Origin: Bathymodiolus brooksi
Taxonomy: Eukaryota; Mollusca; Bivalvia; Mytilida; Modiolidae
Length of the DNA: 64,000 bases
Assembly (NCBI GenBank): GCA_963680875.1
Contig: OY804588.1
Coordinates: 63,254,397 to 63,318,396, forward strand
Direction: 5' to 3'
A model generated the notes under the pieces. It made no database searches and had not been told where the DNA came from. It saw nothing but the letters and a program-made list of their open reading frames with translations. Positions 1 to 11,492 of the stretch are shown piece after piece. The position numbers and the translations under genes are program-made. The stretch's first letter is position 1. Each line of letters starts with the position of its first letter.

Positions 1-240
1 AAGTTGCTGTTAGCACAAGATTATATGAATATGGACACGTAAAATAAGGAAAACAAGATGAAATAATAAAGAAATTGTATTGAAAATAAATATGCAAACA
101 GAAAGTTGAAAAGGGGTTGGTAATTCCGTGCCATGGTCGTCTGTGGTCTCTCATCAGTTGTATGTATATATTTCATGTTTACATTTAAGTATCTGAGGCT
201 TAATAAAGTATTGCTTTGTCTTGTCTTCGAAAACCAGACG
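1..240 (+). other. Possible 3' end of a LINE, otherwise no gene
   Basis: No coding frame is seen here. Around 201-228 the sequence has an AATAAA-like signal followed by short TTGTC-type repeats, which is how many invertebrate non-LTR elements end. With no upstream coding part in the window this is only a suggestion. Confidence 0.2.
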
Positions 241-299
241 ATTATAACATATAATTTTAATTGTATTAACTGACAAAATCGTAGTTAATGCTGCTTTAA

Positions 300-1148
300 C
301 TCTTTACCGTTCGTATGACCCATATATGGGTCATAAGCGTTTTTCCATTCCCATGCTGAAATGGTAGGGACATAGCGGGAATACATTACATTTTTGATAT
401 GAAGTGTTATACATATTTGGAAAGCTTAACATCTCCAGATTGAAATGAATATATCATTTTGTTTAATGTGAGTGCCTCTGTTAATTGCAAAATTGTTTTA
501 ACTGGAGATTTCTTATTTGAAAATTGGACAAAAAATTTGCGTTTTTTACCAAAGAGATTGCTGATAATAACTACGCGGTATTTGTACAAAAGAAAGAACA
601 AAGTGAGAAAAAAGTACATAGAACGAATCCCTGAATATAACTGAAACTTTCCATCGATTTACTTTTTCTCAAAATGTCGTTTATAATTTTGAGGGCTTCA
701 ATACCTCTTCAGTTATATCGAAACCAAGTGCTCCATATCGATTTTTGAGCCAACATTTTGAATTTCGTATGTAAATTTGTCTGTAGATTGAAATTGGGAA
801 AACTAATTTCAGAAATAGAAAAACGACTAAATGTTCTTTAATTTGATGTATGATACATGACTCTTCAGTGAGTAAATTTTGTGTTCAAGTTCGTTAAGTC
901 CACATTTTGCTTTGGAAAACAATACGGATATTGTATCTGTCATGCCCTCTAAATGGGTTCGTAGATGTACCCAAAAAACACCCCAAAACACCACAAAACA
1001 CTCAAAAACACTCGAAAAGCACCCCAAAATAACACAAAAAAGAATTGAATCTTACACAAACATTTAAATTAACACAGAAATAATGAACAAATGGGAAATT
1101 TATGTTTTTATGTGTATTTATTCATTATTAATCAAAAATACTGAAGAG
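300..1148. mobile_element. Possible piggyBac-like nonautonomous element (TTAA-flanked)
   Basis: A stretch of about 850 bp lies between TTAA tetranucleotides at 296-299 and 1149-1152. Its two ends read CTCTT inward from each TTAA, on opposite strands. Just inside the left end is a perfect palindrome centred near 328 (core GACCCATATATGGGTC). TTAA target duplications and short terminal repeats are typical of piggyBac elements, but the inverted repeat seen is only 5 bp and no transposase is encoded. TTAA is also common in AT-rich DNA, so the boundaries are tentative. Confidence 0.3.
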
Positions 1149-1152
1149 TTAA

Positions 1153-1404
1153 TCAAAGGGCGACATCTCAGCTTGTTATTTATTCCTGTAAGATCAAGCA
1201 TATACATGTATATATATCCGGAATAGTTTACTTTATATGTTTTAAATGTATTTATTTATCACTTTGTTGCTCTTGATTATTGCTATATGTTGTAAAAACT
1301 TTTCTTCTTATATTAATAAAAACAGAAACATGTATACATTAGTTATTACTTGATTGCTCGTTTGAAGCAAAATAACAAAATTATAACAAAGATTTTTTTT
1401 TCAT
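1153..1404. other. AT-rich noncoding stretch
   Basis: No coding frame, RNA gene or clear repeat is visible in this stretch between the putative TTAA element and the transposase fragment. Confidence 0.5.
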
Positions 1405-2074
1405 TTAGTGTCTTTTGGATATCTTTGCATTGACTGGTCGCTTCCTTTGCCCTGGTTTCTTCGCAACCCCAGCGGCTTTGGTGATGACTGAATAGGTTCC
1501 ATCGGTTGATGTTACATAAACGCTGCTTGGAGTGGGTGATGACACATTTGAGTTCAGGAACTTAACAAAATATTTATTTTGGTCCTCTGGTGTCTTGGCA
1601 CGAAAGATATCTTCCCGGATGGAACTTTTTTTTGTTAAAACCAAACAGTCTATAATTTCCACTGTTGTACAGCACACGCTGGAGGTCCAGTTGCTGGAGT
1701 TTGATCATATCTGCCAAAAGATTTATCAGTGCTGGTGTGCTGTGTGGCTTCCAGTTGGCGTCCTGTTTCATGATGTTGTTGATGTATTCAGCATTGTTGT
1801 TTGTCCACCTATTTGCTGCGTTGAAGCCTTCCCTTCCTAAGTTTTTGTAGGTGAGTTCTAATTTTGGTTTCAGTGTCCTTTCGAAGTAATTGTTGTAGTC
1901 GGGTGTGTTGGCGTTGGTCAGAAGTTTTGAGCACCTTTCTTCAAAATGAAAAGTATCAGCAGAGTTAACTTGCGAATAGTGGATTCGGTCTTTAGTTTTG
2001 ATGCCGATCTTGTTTTTCAGGTAGTCAGTAATATTGTCTTTTAAGTGTTTCCCAAATGGCAACACTTTGATGGC
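1405..2074 (-). pseudogene. C-terminal fragment of a MULE-like transposase, frameshifted
   Basis: On the minus strand an open frame starts at about 2074 and shows HLKDNI near its start, then a WTNNN...YINNIM...NWKP block and a LQRVLYNSGNYRL block. I read these as the region after the catalytic core of MULE-type transposases, where similar WTNNN...N...WKP and Q..DL.RAL motifs occur. The frame breaks at an 8-T run at 1626-1633. The sequence continues in another frame to a stop near 1405 and ends in a lysine/arginine-rich tail. The N-terminal and catalytic parts are absent: the fragment begins beside the 51-bp minisatellite. The family assignment is from remembered motifs and is moderate. The fragment is surely not functional as it stands, unless the T-run shift is a sequencing error. 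Confidence 0.45.
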
Positions 2075-2090
2075 TCAACATTGGCGAATT

Positions 2091-2310
2091 GCTGGCATGG
2101 TTGGGAAACGGTTGGCGTTGGCGTTACAACAGTGGCTCGACGTTGGCCCAATATATCTCCACCAACTGTAATTCTGATACTGTTGGACCAGCGTTGGTCC
2201 AATGCAACTCAACCAACGGTTATTCTATTACTATCGGTCCACTGTTGGCCCAACGCAACTCGAGCAACAGTTATGTTTACCTTATTGAGCCAACGTGGGC
2301 CCGACACTGC
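2091..2310. repeat. 51-bp minisatellite, about four units
   Basis: Units starting near 2091, 2142, 2193 and 2244 share GTTGGCCCAA-like openings followed by CAACTC.ACCAAC and a pyrimidine-rich second half, at a spacing of 51 bp. The first unit is degenerate and the last is followed by a partial unit. 51 is a multiple of three, so a frame stays open through it, but nothing suggests a protein. It abuts the truncated transposase fragment. Confidence 0.7.
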
Positions 2311-3065
2311 TAATGTAATATAATTAATTTCCTATAATCTTTGTGAAAAAAACCCCTGAAAAAATAAATAATTTTGATATTTTTGTTACACTGATCACAA
2401 GTTCCATTTCGACTAAACTTTTTTTAACTGCATATTGCAATGACCAGAAGTGGTAAATTAAAATAAAGAATTGTTGCTTACCTTGCACGCGCGCCATATT
2501 ATTTCTAATCCACGGCTATTACAAAACTAAATTATTACCTGGCACGCGCCATGAAATTGATTAATTCGCAGTATAAAGTTAATTATGCATTTGTTATTAC
2601 CAGTTAAGAACCAATAAAAAAGTGTTCAATCAATATGCCAAATAATACAATACAAAATTACACCTCTTCCGTGCACAACATGCAGTTGTCCACGGAAAGC
2701 GCCTATGCAAATGATAAGGCTTGTATATATAAGTTCTGAAACCTTTTTGTAGATCATGTACAAAAAAGGATCGATATGTGTTCAGAAATTGTTCAATGTG
2801 AAGGTAGGGGTATATATATATATATATTTTTTTTTTTAATTATATATATTATATTGAAGTCATGCCCCCTGTAGTCTTCGTAGGCTCTGAATTATTTTGT
2901 TTACTCCTGTATATATACATGTATATATAAATTCATTTTCAAAATGTTATTGTCATTAAACAATACAGTTTGTGACAATTATACAAATTCTACAAATAAA
3001 CATGTAACAAAGAGAACATAGAATCAACATTTTCAAGTAAATATGTTAGGTATCCCATGTCTTCA
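2311..3065. other. Noncoding AT-rich stretch
   Basis: No gene is recognised. It holds an (AT)n tract near 2812-2850 and short self-complementary ATACATGTATAT stretches near 2920. Two similar GCACGCGC-containing segments near 2485-2500 and 2540-2552 lie in otherwise AT-rich sequence. Confidence 0.5.
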
Positions 3066-4077
3066 GTTCTAATAACTTTTTTTTAAAAAGGAACCCTGTT
3101 TATTTACTTGAGATGGTGTTGATGGGTTTAAAATATATGAAAGTTTTTCTGATTCTGACAAGTTATTATAAATTTGATTTTCGTTGTTAAAAATGTTAAA
3201 AAAAGAAGACCTCATTCAAGAATTTATCGTGCAATGTAAAATAAAATGTTTCTTGTCATCTATACACTTACAGTGTGAGCATAAACGTTGCTCTCTCGGA
3301 ATATTTAAATGTCTCCCCTTTTCTATTAATAGGTTGTGTTCACTTATTCTAAGCTTTGTTATTAGCTCTCTGTTTTCAAAATTAGATATAGATAAGTAAC
3401 TTTCCACTGATAAATTTTGTTTTAAATTTGAGAATAAATATAATTTACTTTTTTGGTCTAATTTTGAGAGCTTATTATTTACTAAATGTTCATAATACAA
3501 TTTTAGTGTTGATTTTCCATATTTCTTGGGTAGTTTTACTTGATTTGAAATAGTGGTATTTTGGAGCTGTAAGATATTAAAACCTGTCTCATCAATAATA
3601 CTCTTTGCATATGAAAACCATGTGTAGATGCCTTGAGAATCTAAATTTTGGCAGCAAAGTAAAAAGCATTCTTTTAAAAGTGGGTTTAATTTTGTTGTAC
3701 ATAGTCTTGCAAAATATAACAAAGTTTGAGATTTAATAAAGTTCTCTACTGTCAACCTTCCAAGTTCTAAATTTGAAGCTTTCTTTCGAATACCAAGAAC
3801 ATATTTGCAAAAGGACAGATGTAAATTTGCAATTGGAATTTTATCGATTAAATTAAATAAGTCTACTTCCTTATCATTGGTACTTGCTCTTTTCTTGGCC
3901 GTATATAAAGATATAAAAGTGTTTAAATATGTTACCTCAGAGTTATATGTCATAATTGGTTTAACTACTGTATCAGAAAAGTTGTTAGCTACTTTTACAG
4001 GTAAATTATTTAATGAGGTAAGTAGTTTATATATGGTTACAAAACCAAATTTGTGGGGGTGGAGCGACCGGAAGTGA
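3066..4077 (-). pseudogene. 5'-truncated LINE: C-terminal part of the reverse transcriptase protein
   Basis: The minus-strand frame carries the region that follows the reverse-transcriptase core in non-LTR elements. Near its start is a VVKPIMTYNSEV segment (the usual LV.PILTYG.E.W block). It ends in a tail of the form KLRISEHNLLIEKGRH...IPREQRLC.HC....DDKKHFILHC, a cysteine/histidine knuckle common to LINE ORF2 C-termini. A TGA interrupts the frame just before 3216, and the same frame then runs on to about 3066. Catalytic RT motifs and the endonuclease are missing, consistent with 5' truncation near 4077, where T-rich low-complexity DNA begins. The ATG-initiated reading further upstream is an artefact of that T-rich tract. 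Confidence 0.8.
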
Positions 4078-4084
4078 TCGCACT

Positions 4085-4275
4085 TTTTTCCCGTACAAAA
4101 AAAGTACATTTTTTTTATTCTTCCTTTTAATTTTAATATTGTTTTTTCATTTTTTTTTTCATTTTTTCTCATTTTTTTTTCATTATTTTTCCATTTCTTT
4201 AATTTATTTAATTTCTTTAATTTTAATTTTTTTTCATTTTTATTTTATTTTTTTATTTTTATTTTTTTCATAGCT
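4085..4275. repeat. Poly-T / T-rich low-complexity tract
   Basis: Runs of T interrupted by CA, AA and TTTAATTT motifs. No coding potential. It adjoins the upstream limit of the truncated LINE, which reads away from it on the minus strand. Confidence 0.7.
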
Positions 4276-4354
4276 CATGTTTAACAAGTAACAGCACACA
4301 ATTCTGTACAATGGTCGTCGCTTCCACAGGATGTTCCTTCTCCGCCATTTTATG

Positions 4355-4516
4355 TCCTATAATCTTATTATTTTCTACAAACTAGCCCTTTTACTGGTTA
4401 TCTGCCCCTTCCCCGCCATTTTATTTTCATTATCTGCGTCCTATAACCTTATTATTTTCTACGAACTAGCCCTTTCACTGGTTATCTGCCCCTTCCCCGC
4501 CATTTTATTTTCATAA
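4355..4516. repeat. 84-bp direct tandem duplication
   Basis: Two copies of an 84-bp unit (about 4355-4438 and 4439-4516) share CCTATAA.CTTATTATTTTC and CTGCCCCTTCCCCGCCATTT blocks with only a few differences. Part of a third copy precedes them. The unit is a multiple of three, which keeps a frame open by chance. Confidence 0.7.
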
Positions 4517-4558
4517 ATACATTATTTATTTCAATAATTACATTTCTTACAAAAGTTT

Positions 4559-4597
4559 GCCACCATCACCACCATCACCACCACCACCACCACCCAC
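4559..4597. repeat. (CCA)n / (ACC)n microsatellite
   Basis: A run of CACCAT and CACCAC triplets sits directly before the first unit of the 42/32-bp array. Confidence 0.85.
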
Positions 4598-7500
4598 TTT
4601 TCTTCCGTATTTTCCCTATCTTTTCACTATTCACCTTACTTTTCTTCTGTATTTTCCAAATCTTTTCACTATTCAACATACTTTTCTTCCATATTTTTCA
4701 TACCTTTTCACTATTCAACTTTCCTTTTTTCAATATTCTCCATATCTTATCACTATTTTCTTCCATATTTTCCATATCATTTCACAATTTTCTTCCGCAT
4801 TTTCCATATCTTATCACTATTCAACTTACTTTTCTTCTGTATTTTCCATATCTTTTCACTATTCAACTTGGGTTTCTTCCATATTTTTCATATCTTTTCA
4901 CTATTCATATTGGGTTTGTTCCTTATTTTTTCTATCTTTTCACTATTCAACTTATCTTTCTTCCATATTGTCCATATCTAATCACTATTAAACTTACTTT
5001 TGTTCCATATTTGCCATATCTGTTCAGTATTTTCTTCTGTATTTTCCTTCTCTTTTCACTATTTTCTTCTGTATTTTCCAAATTTTATCACTATTTAACT
5101 TACTTTTCTTCTGTATTTTCCAAATGTTATCACTATTTAACTTACTTTTCTTCTGTACTTTTCATATCTTTTCACTATTCAACTTGCCTTTCTTCCATAT
5201 TTTCAATATCATTTCACATTTCAACTAACTTTTCTTCCATATTTTCTATATCATTTCACTATTCAACTTGCCTTTCTTCAATATTTTCCATATCTTTTCA
5301 CAATTTTCGTCTGTATTTTCCATATCATTTCACAATTTTCTTCCATATTTTCCATATCATTTCACTATTCAACTTACTTTTCTTCCATATTTTTCATATC
5401 TTTTCACTATTCAATTTACTTTTCTTCCATATTGTCCACATCTTTTCACTATTCAACTTACTTTTCTTCGATATTTTCAATTTCATTTCACAATTTTCTT
5501 CTATATTTTCCATATCATTTCACAATTTTCTTCCAAATTTTCCATATCATTTCACAAATTTCTTCCATATTTTCCATATCATTTCACTATTCAACTTACT
5601 TTTGTTCCATATTTTCCAAACCATTTCACTATAACTTATCTTTCTTCCATATTTTCCAAATAATTTCACTATTTTCTTCCATATTTTCCCTATCTTTTCA
5701 CTATTTTCTTCTGTATTTTCCAAATCTTTTCACTATTTAAATTACTTTTGTTCCATATTTTCCATATCGCTTCACTATTTTCTTCTGTATTTTCCTATCT
5801 TTTCACTATTTTCTTCTGTATTTTCCAAATCTTTTCACTATTTTCTTCTGTATTTTCCAAATCTTTTCACTATTCAACTTACTTTTCTTTCGTATTTTCA
5901 TTTCATTTCACATTTCATCTTACTTTTCTTCCATATTTCACATATCATTTCACTATTCAACTTGCCTTTCTTCCATATTTTCCATGTCTGTTCACAATTT
6001 TCTTCTGTACTTTCCCTATCTTTTAACTGTTTTCTTCCGTATTTTTCATATCTTTTCCCTATTTTCTTCCATATTGTCCATATCTTTTCACTATTCAACT
6101 TACTTTTCTTCCATATTTTCCAAATCATTTCACTATTCAGCTTATCTTTCTTCCATATATTTCATATCTTTACACTATTCGACATGCCCTTCTTCCATAT
6201 TTTCCTTGTCATTTCACTATTACCTACTTTACTTCCATATTTTCCATATCATTTCACATTTAAACTTACTTTTCTTCCATATTTTCCATATCATTTCACT
6301 ATTACTTACTTTTCTTCCATATTTTTCATGTCTTTTCACTATTCGACTTGCCTTTCTTCCATATTTTCCATATCTTTTCACTATTCGAGATGCTTTTCTT
6401 CCATATTTTCCAAATCATTTCACAATTCGACTTATCTTTCTTCCATATTTTCCATATCTTATCACTATTCGACTTTCCTTTCTTTAGTATTTTCCAAATC
6501 ATTTCACTATTCAGCTTATCTTTCTTCCGTATTTTCCCTATCTTTTCACTATTCACCTTACTTTTCTTCTGTATTTTCCAAATCTTTTCACTATTCAACA
6601 TACTTTTCTTCCATATTTTTCATACCTTTTCACTATTCAACTTTCCTTTTTTCAATATTCTCCATATCTTATCACTATTTTCTTCCATATTTTCCATATC
6701 ATTTCACAATTTTCTTCCGCATTTTCCATATCTTATCACTATTCAACTTACTTTTCTTCTGTATTTTCCATATCTTTTCACTATTCAACTTGGGTTTCTT
6801 CCATATTTTTCATATCTTTTCACTATTCATATTGGGTTTGTTCCTTATTTTTTCTATCTTTTCACTATTCAACTTATCTTTCTTCCATATTGTCCATATC
6901 TAATCACTATTAAACTTACTTTTGTTCCATATTTGCCATATCTGTTCAGTATTTTCTTCTGTATTTTCCTTCTCTTTTCACTATTTTCTTCTGTATTTTC
7001 CAAATTTTATCACTATTTAACTTACTTTTCTTCTGTATTTTCCAAATGTTATCACTATTTAACTTACTTTTCTTCTGTACTTTTCATATCTTTTCACTAT
7101 TCAACTTGCCTTTCTTCCATATTTTCAATATCATTTCACATTTCAACTAACTTTTCTTCCATATTTTCTATATCATTTCACTATTCAACTTGCCTTTCTT
7201 CAATATTTTCCATATCTTTTCACAATTTTCGTCTGTATTTTCCATATCATTTCACAATTTTCTTCCATATTTTCCATATCATTTCACTATTCAACTTACT
7301 TTTCTTCCATATTTTTCATATCTTTTCACTATTCAATTTACTTTTCTTCCATATTGTCCACATCTTTTCACTATTCAACTTACTTTTCTTCGATATTTTC
7401 AATTTCATTTCACAATTTTCTTCTATATTTTCCATATCATTTCACAATTTTCTTCCAAATTTTCCATATCATTTCACAAATTTCTTCCATATTTTCCATA

Positions 7501-9320
7501 TCATTTCACTATTCAACTTACTTTTGTTCCATATTTTCCAAACCATTTCACTATAACTTATCTTTCTTCCATATTTTCCAAATAATTTCACTATTTTCTT
7601 CCATATTTTCCCTATCTTTTCACTATTTTCTTCTGTATTTTCCAAATCTTTTCACTATTCAAATTACTTTTGTTCCATATTTTCCATATCGCTTCACTAT
7701 TTTCTTCTGTATTTTCCTATCTTTTCACTATTTTCTTCTGTATTTTCCAAATCTTTTCACTATTTTCTTCTGTATTTTCCAAATCTTTTCACTATTCAAC
7801 TTACTTTTCTTTCGTATTTTCATTTCATTTCACATTTCATCTTACTTTTCTTCCATATTTCACATATCATTTCACTATTCAACTTGCCTTTCTTCCATAT
7901 TTTCCATGTCTGTTCACAATTTTCTTCTGTACTTTCCCTATCTTTTAACTGTTTTCTTCCGTATTTTTCATATCTTTTCCCTATTTTCTTCCATATTGTC
8001 CATATCTTTTCACTATTCAACTTACTTTTCTTCCATATTTTCCAAATCATTTCACTATTCAGCTTATCTTTCTTCCATATATTTCATATCTTTACACTAT
8101 TCGACATGCCCTTCTTCCATATTTTCCTTGTCATTTCACTATTACCTACTTTACTTCCATATTTTTCATATCTTTTCACTATTCAACTTGCCTTTCTTCC
8201 ATATTTTCCATATCATTTCACATTTAAACTTACTTTTCTTCCATATTTTCCATATCATTTCACTATTACTTACTTTTCTTCCATATTTTTCATGTCTTTT
8301 CACTATTCGACTTGCCTTTCTTCCATATTTTCCATATCTTTTCACTATTCGAGATGCTTTTCTTCCATATTTTCCAAATCATTTCACAATTCGACTTATC
8401 TTTCTTCCATATTTTCCATATCTTATCACTATTCAACTTTCCTTTCTTTAGTATTTTCCAAATCATTTCACTATTCAGCTTATCTTTCTTCCATATTTTC
8501 CATATCATTTCACATTTCAACTTGCCTTTCTTCCACATTGTCCATATCTTATTACTATTCGACTTTCCTTTCTTTAGTTTTTTCCAAATCATTTCACTAT
8601 TCAGCTTATCTTTCTTCCATAATTTCCATATCTTTTCACTATTCAACTTGCCTTTCCTGCATATTTTCCATATCTTTTCACAATTTTCTTCTTTATTTTC
8701 CCTATCTTTACACTGTTTTCTTCCGTATTTTTCATATCTTTTCCCTATTTTCTTGCATATTTTTCATATCTTTTCACTATTCAACTTACTTTTCTTCCAT
8801 ATTTTCCATATCGTTTCAAAATTCACCCGACTTTTCTTCCGCATTTCACTATTCAACTTACTTTTTCTTCCATATTTTCCATATCTTTTCACTATTCGAC
8901 TTGCATTTCTTCCATATTGTCCATATCTTATCACTATTCGACTTGGATTTCTTCCATATTTTCCATATCATTTCACATTTTTCTTCTGTATTTACCATAT
9001 CTTTTCACTTTCAACTTGGGTTTCTTCCATGTTTTTCATATCTTTTCACTAATCGACTTGCCTTTCTTCCATATTTTCCATGTCATTTCACTATTACCTA
9101 CTTTCCTTCCATATTGTTCATATCTCTTCACTATTCGACTTGCCTTTCTTCCATATTTTCCATTGAATTTCACATTTCAACTTACTTTTCCTCCATATTT
9201 TCCATACCATGTCACTATTACCTACTTTTCTTACATAAGTTTTATGTTTTTTCACTATTCGATTTGCCTTTCATCCATATTTTCCATATCTTTTCACTAT
9301 TCGACTTATCTTTTTCTTCC
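4598..9320. repeat. 42/32-bp tandem array with an internal 1.92-kb duplication
   Basis: The region is built from a 42-bp unit (TTTTCTTCCATATTTTCC, then ATATC.TTTCACTATT, then CAACTTAC) mixed with a 32-bp form lacking the last 10 bp. Positions CC/TG after TTCTT and CATATC/CAAATC vary together as subtypes. A block from about 4601 recurs at 6523 (offset 1,922) with very few substitutions and continues to about 8491. A one-unit (42-bp) insertion near 8166 changes the offset to 1,964. Because 42 is a multiple of three and the unit lacks stop codons, several frames on both strands stay open for hundreds of codons: F/H/I/S-rich on plus, K/W/I-rich on minus. These frames break wherever a 32-bp unit occurs, so I do not treat them as genes. 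Confidence 0.95.
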
Positions 9321-9470
9321 ATCTATTACAATAAGAAAAAACTACTTAATTTTACATTTAGGTCTGGAGGGACGAAATGCCTTTTTTTCCTTTTTTTTTG
9401 GACAAAATGTTCAAGTAATAAATTTAATGCACATCAATATTATCAAAAATGCAGCTAATATACATTTTGC
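9321..9470. other. Noncoding flank of the array
   Basis: AT-rich sequence with two T runs after the last array unit. No gene or repeat is recognised. Confidence 0.5.
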
Positions 9471-9535
9471 AAAATTCAAATAAATTTCAAAATATACTTT
9501 TCATACTGATAATCATATAAAAAAAATTATAGTAT

Positions 9536-9695
9536 ACATACAAAGGTGCTCTTTATACACAAAGAGGGATAGCTCTTACTCTCTTAGAAATGAAGTATCA
9601 AATCAAAATGCTTTATTTAATTTGAACTGTGAAACAAATTATCTCTTTTCCTGAACCAAAAGTTGTTATATTGTTATCTATTTTACATACCTGTA
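9536..9695 (+). repeat. Outer direct repeat, left copy
   Basis: This segment resembles 15100-15255 in the same orientation. Shared blocks include CTCTTAC, ATCAA.TCAAAATG.TT, and an ATCT.TTTCCTGAA.C.AAA...GTTATATTGTTA.CTATTT stretch. Identity is roughly 70% by eye, with one gap. It lies just outside the inverted-repeat structure, so the order is direct repeat, inverted repeat, interior, inverted repeat, direct repeat. Confidence 0.55.
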
Positions 9696-9742
9696 TTTTG
9701 CAATTTTCCAGATAAATTCCAATACATATACTATAATATGGC

Positions 9743-10010
9743 GGTCTCTATAAACACCGCAAAGGACCTTCTTTGTGCACAAAGGAGCACAGAGGACCCT
9801 AAGGGGCATTTTAATCAGCACAAAGGACTTACATATTAAATTTCAAGTAAAAATATAATAACATTCACGAAAAAAATGCTTAAATTTTATTTATTAAAAC
9901 TTAAATAAAAGTTAATTTGTCACAACTTATAAATATGTTGAACGGTAATGAAGAAAATGAATATCGGCACAGACTCGAATATACGGAATTTGTTGTGATC
10001 TATAATATAT
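9743..10010 (+). repeat. Left terminal inverted repeat
   Basis: Pairs with the complement of about 14790-15056. Conserved blocks are the CACCGCAAAGGACC opening, the GTGCAC-centred palindrome, CATTTTAATC.GCACA, TTAATTTGTCACAACTTA, GAACGGTAAT, and GAATATACGGAATTTGTTG. Confidence 0.8.
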
Positions 10011-10072
10011 AGCGTTATCGTAAATTGTTACTGTTTTTATATATGGTATTTGTGATGTATGTTCGTTACAAT

Positions 10073-11000
10073 ATTATTCTTTACTACAGACATACTGTAA
10101 CTAATATTATTTATTTGATAGCAAAATCTGAAATGTTTTTACACCACACATATTCACTACCGTACCGTAAAGACCAACAATTAGATATTACAATTATCGA
10201 ATGTTCAAATTACTAATAAACTGAAAAGGTAATATTTATTATACATTTTTCCATCAAATCACGATTATAGCTTAATTTCTACGTAATTAAATTAAGCTCA
10301 CCGAAACAACAGTCCGCGGATATACATGTCGTACCACTCGACACATTTTCCTGATTAAAAGTACAAAAATGAAATCCATGAACAAAGTATGACTATATTT
10401 ATTTAACCTCTATAAATGTATAAGAACACACTGAATAGTTGAATTGGTGCATCTTGAATAATTCTAAATTCTTAACAGAATCTATAGAAATTTGGTGATT
10501 TCAATTTTGATTTTTATGAAAACACAACTCAGCGCCAATTTGTGCCTTTCCTTCAACAGTTCTTTGATTATTTTTACTTCTTGTTTTTGTAAGTATTTTT
10601 GATTGTCTCTGTTTTTCAATTTCATAAGTGATATGAAAACATTATGTTTTATTCAAGAATCTGAGTACATTGATTTGTTTGTTAATTATCGCCCCAAACA
10701 ACTGCTTCTTTGAACTATTTATCGTGAACTATCATTACGCTTTGTTTTTAATATATCTTAAGATACTATTGTTTTAGTAAATTTATTACCAAATTCTTTA
10801 CTGTAGACGTACCTTCTTTCATCGTGTATTATAAATTCCGTGACACGTTTTTACACGACATGAAGGTACATTGCCGTACCGACAATTATACCTTACAGTT
10901 ATCGCATGTTTAAATTACTAATAAAATATCAAATATAATATTGTTCATTCATATTTTTTTTATCAAATCACGTTTATTATTTAATTTCTATGAAATAACA
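10073..11000. repeat. Internal direct repeats of about 200 bp
   Basis: 10073-10290 and 10792-11000 share TTCTTTACT.AGAC.TAC, TTTTTACAC.ACAT, CCGTACC, TTAC..TTATCG.ATGTT..AATTACTAATAAA and ATCAAATCACG.TTAT in the same order and orientation. The spacer between the copies (10291-10791) holds no recognisable gene. Confidence 0.6.
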
Positions 11001-11269
11001 TATAACATTTTAAAATAGTAGCCAATCGTTTTCTACGTCCGTTGCATTGACGTCACACAAACACAAACAGAAAGTGGCGCTGCAGTTTTACAAACGCAAG
11101 CAGAATCCAAATATAAATTTGGAGACACTGAATTAGTAATATAAATTTGTACACACTAAATTAGTACAAGTATTTATGATATTAAATGGATCAGTTCATG
11201 GGCTTTTGGATTTGAAAATAAGCACAACAAACAATCCCCAAAAATCTATCCAGGTACACTTGGTTTGTT

Positions 11270-11488
11270 AAATAGACAATAGACAATAGACAATATTTTA
11301 TTGGCACAAACACAATTACAATAATTGGTAAAGGCCCATTGTAATACAATAACAATAAGGATATGTATATATGTAATATATACTAAATTAACAACATAAA
11401 TAACAATTTTATGACATAACTGTATTAAGATATACTATCTTTTCTAATTTTTAACAAATTTGATATAAAGAGGAATTAATTAGGTTAA
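11270..11488 (-). mobile_element. Possible LINE 3' end (minus strand)
   Basis: Read on the minus strand, this ends in CCAATAAAATATTGTC followed by three 7-bp TATTGTC-type repeats at about 11274-11300. That combination of polyadenylation-like signal and short tandem tail is typical of non-LTR 3' ends. No coding part is preserved. Confidence 0.35.
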
Positions 11489-11492
11489 GTGA

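Noticed and set aside
4598..9458. Long plus-strand frames (up to 524 codons, rich in F, H, I, S) and K/W/I-rich minus-strand frames in the 42/32-bp array
   Set aside because: Unit composition lacks stops in most frames and 42 is a multiple of three. Frames on both strands are open, and they break at 32-bp units with no preferred frame. No initiation context or non-repeat domain is seen.
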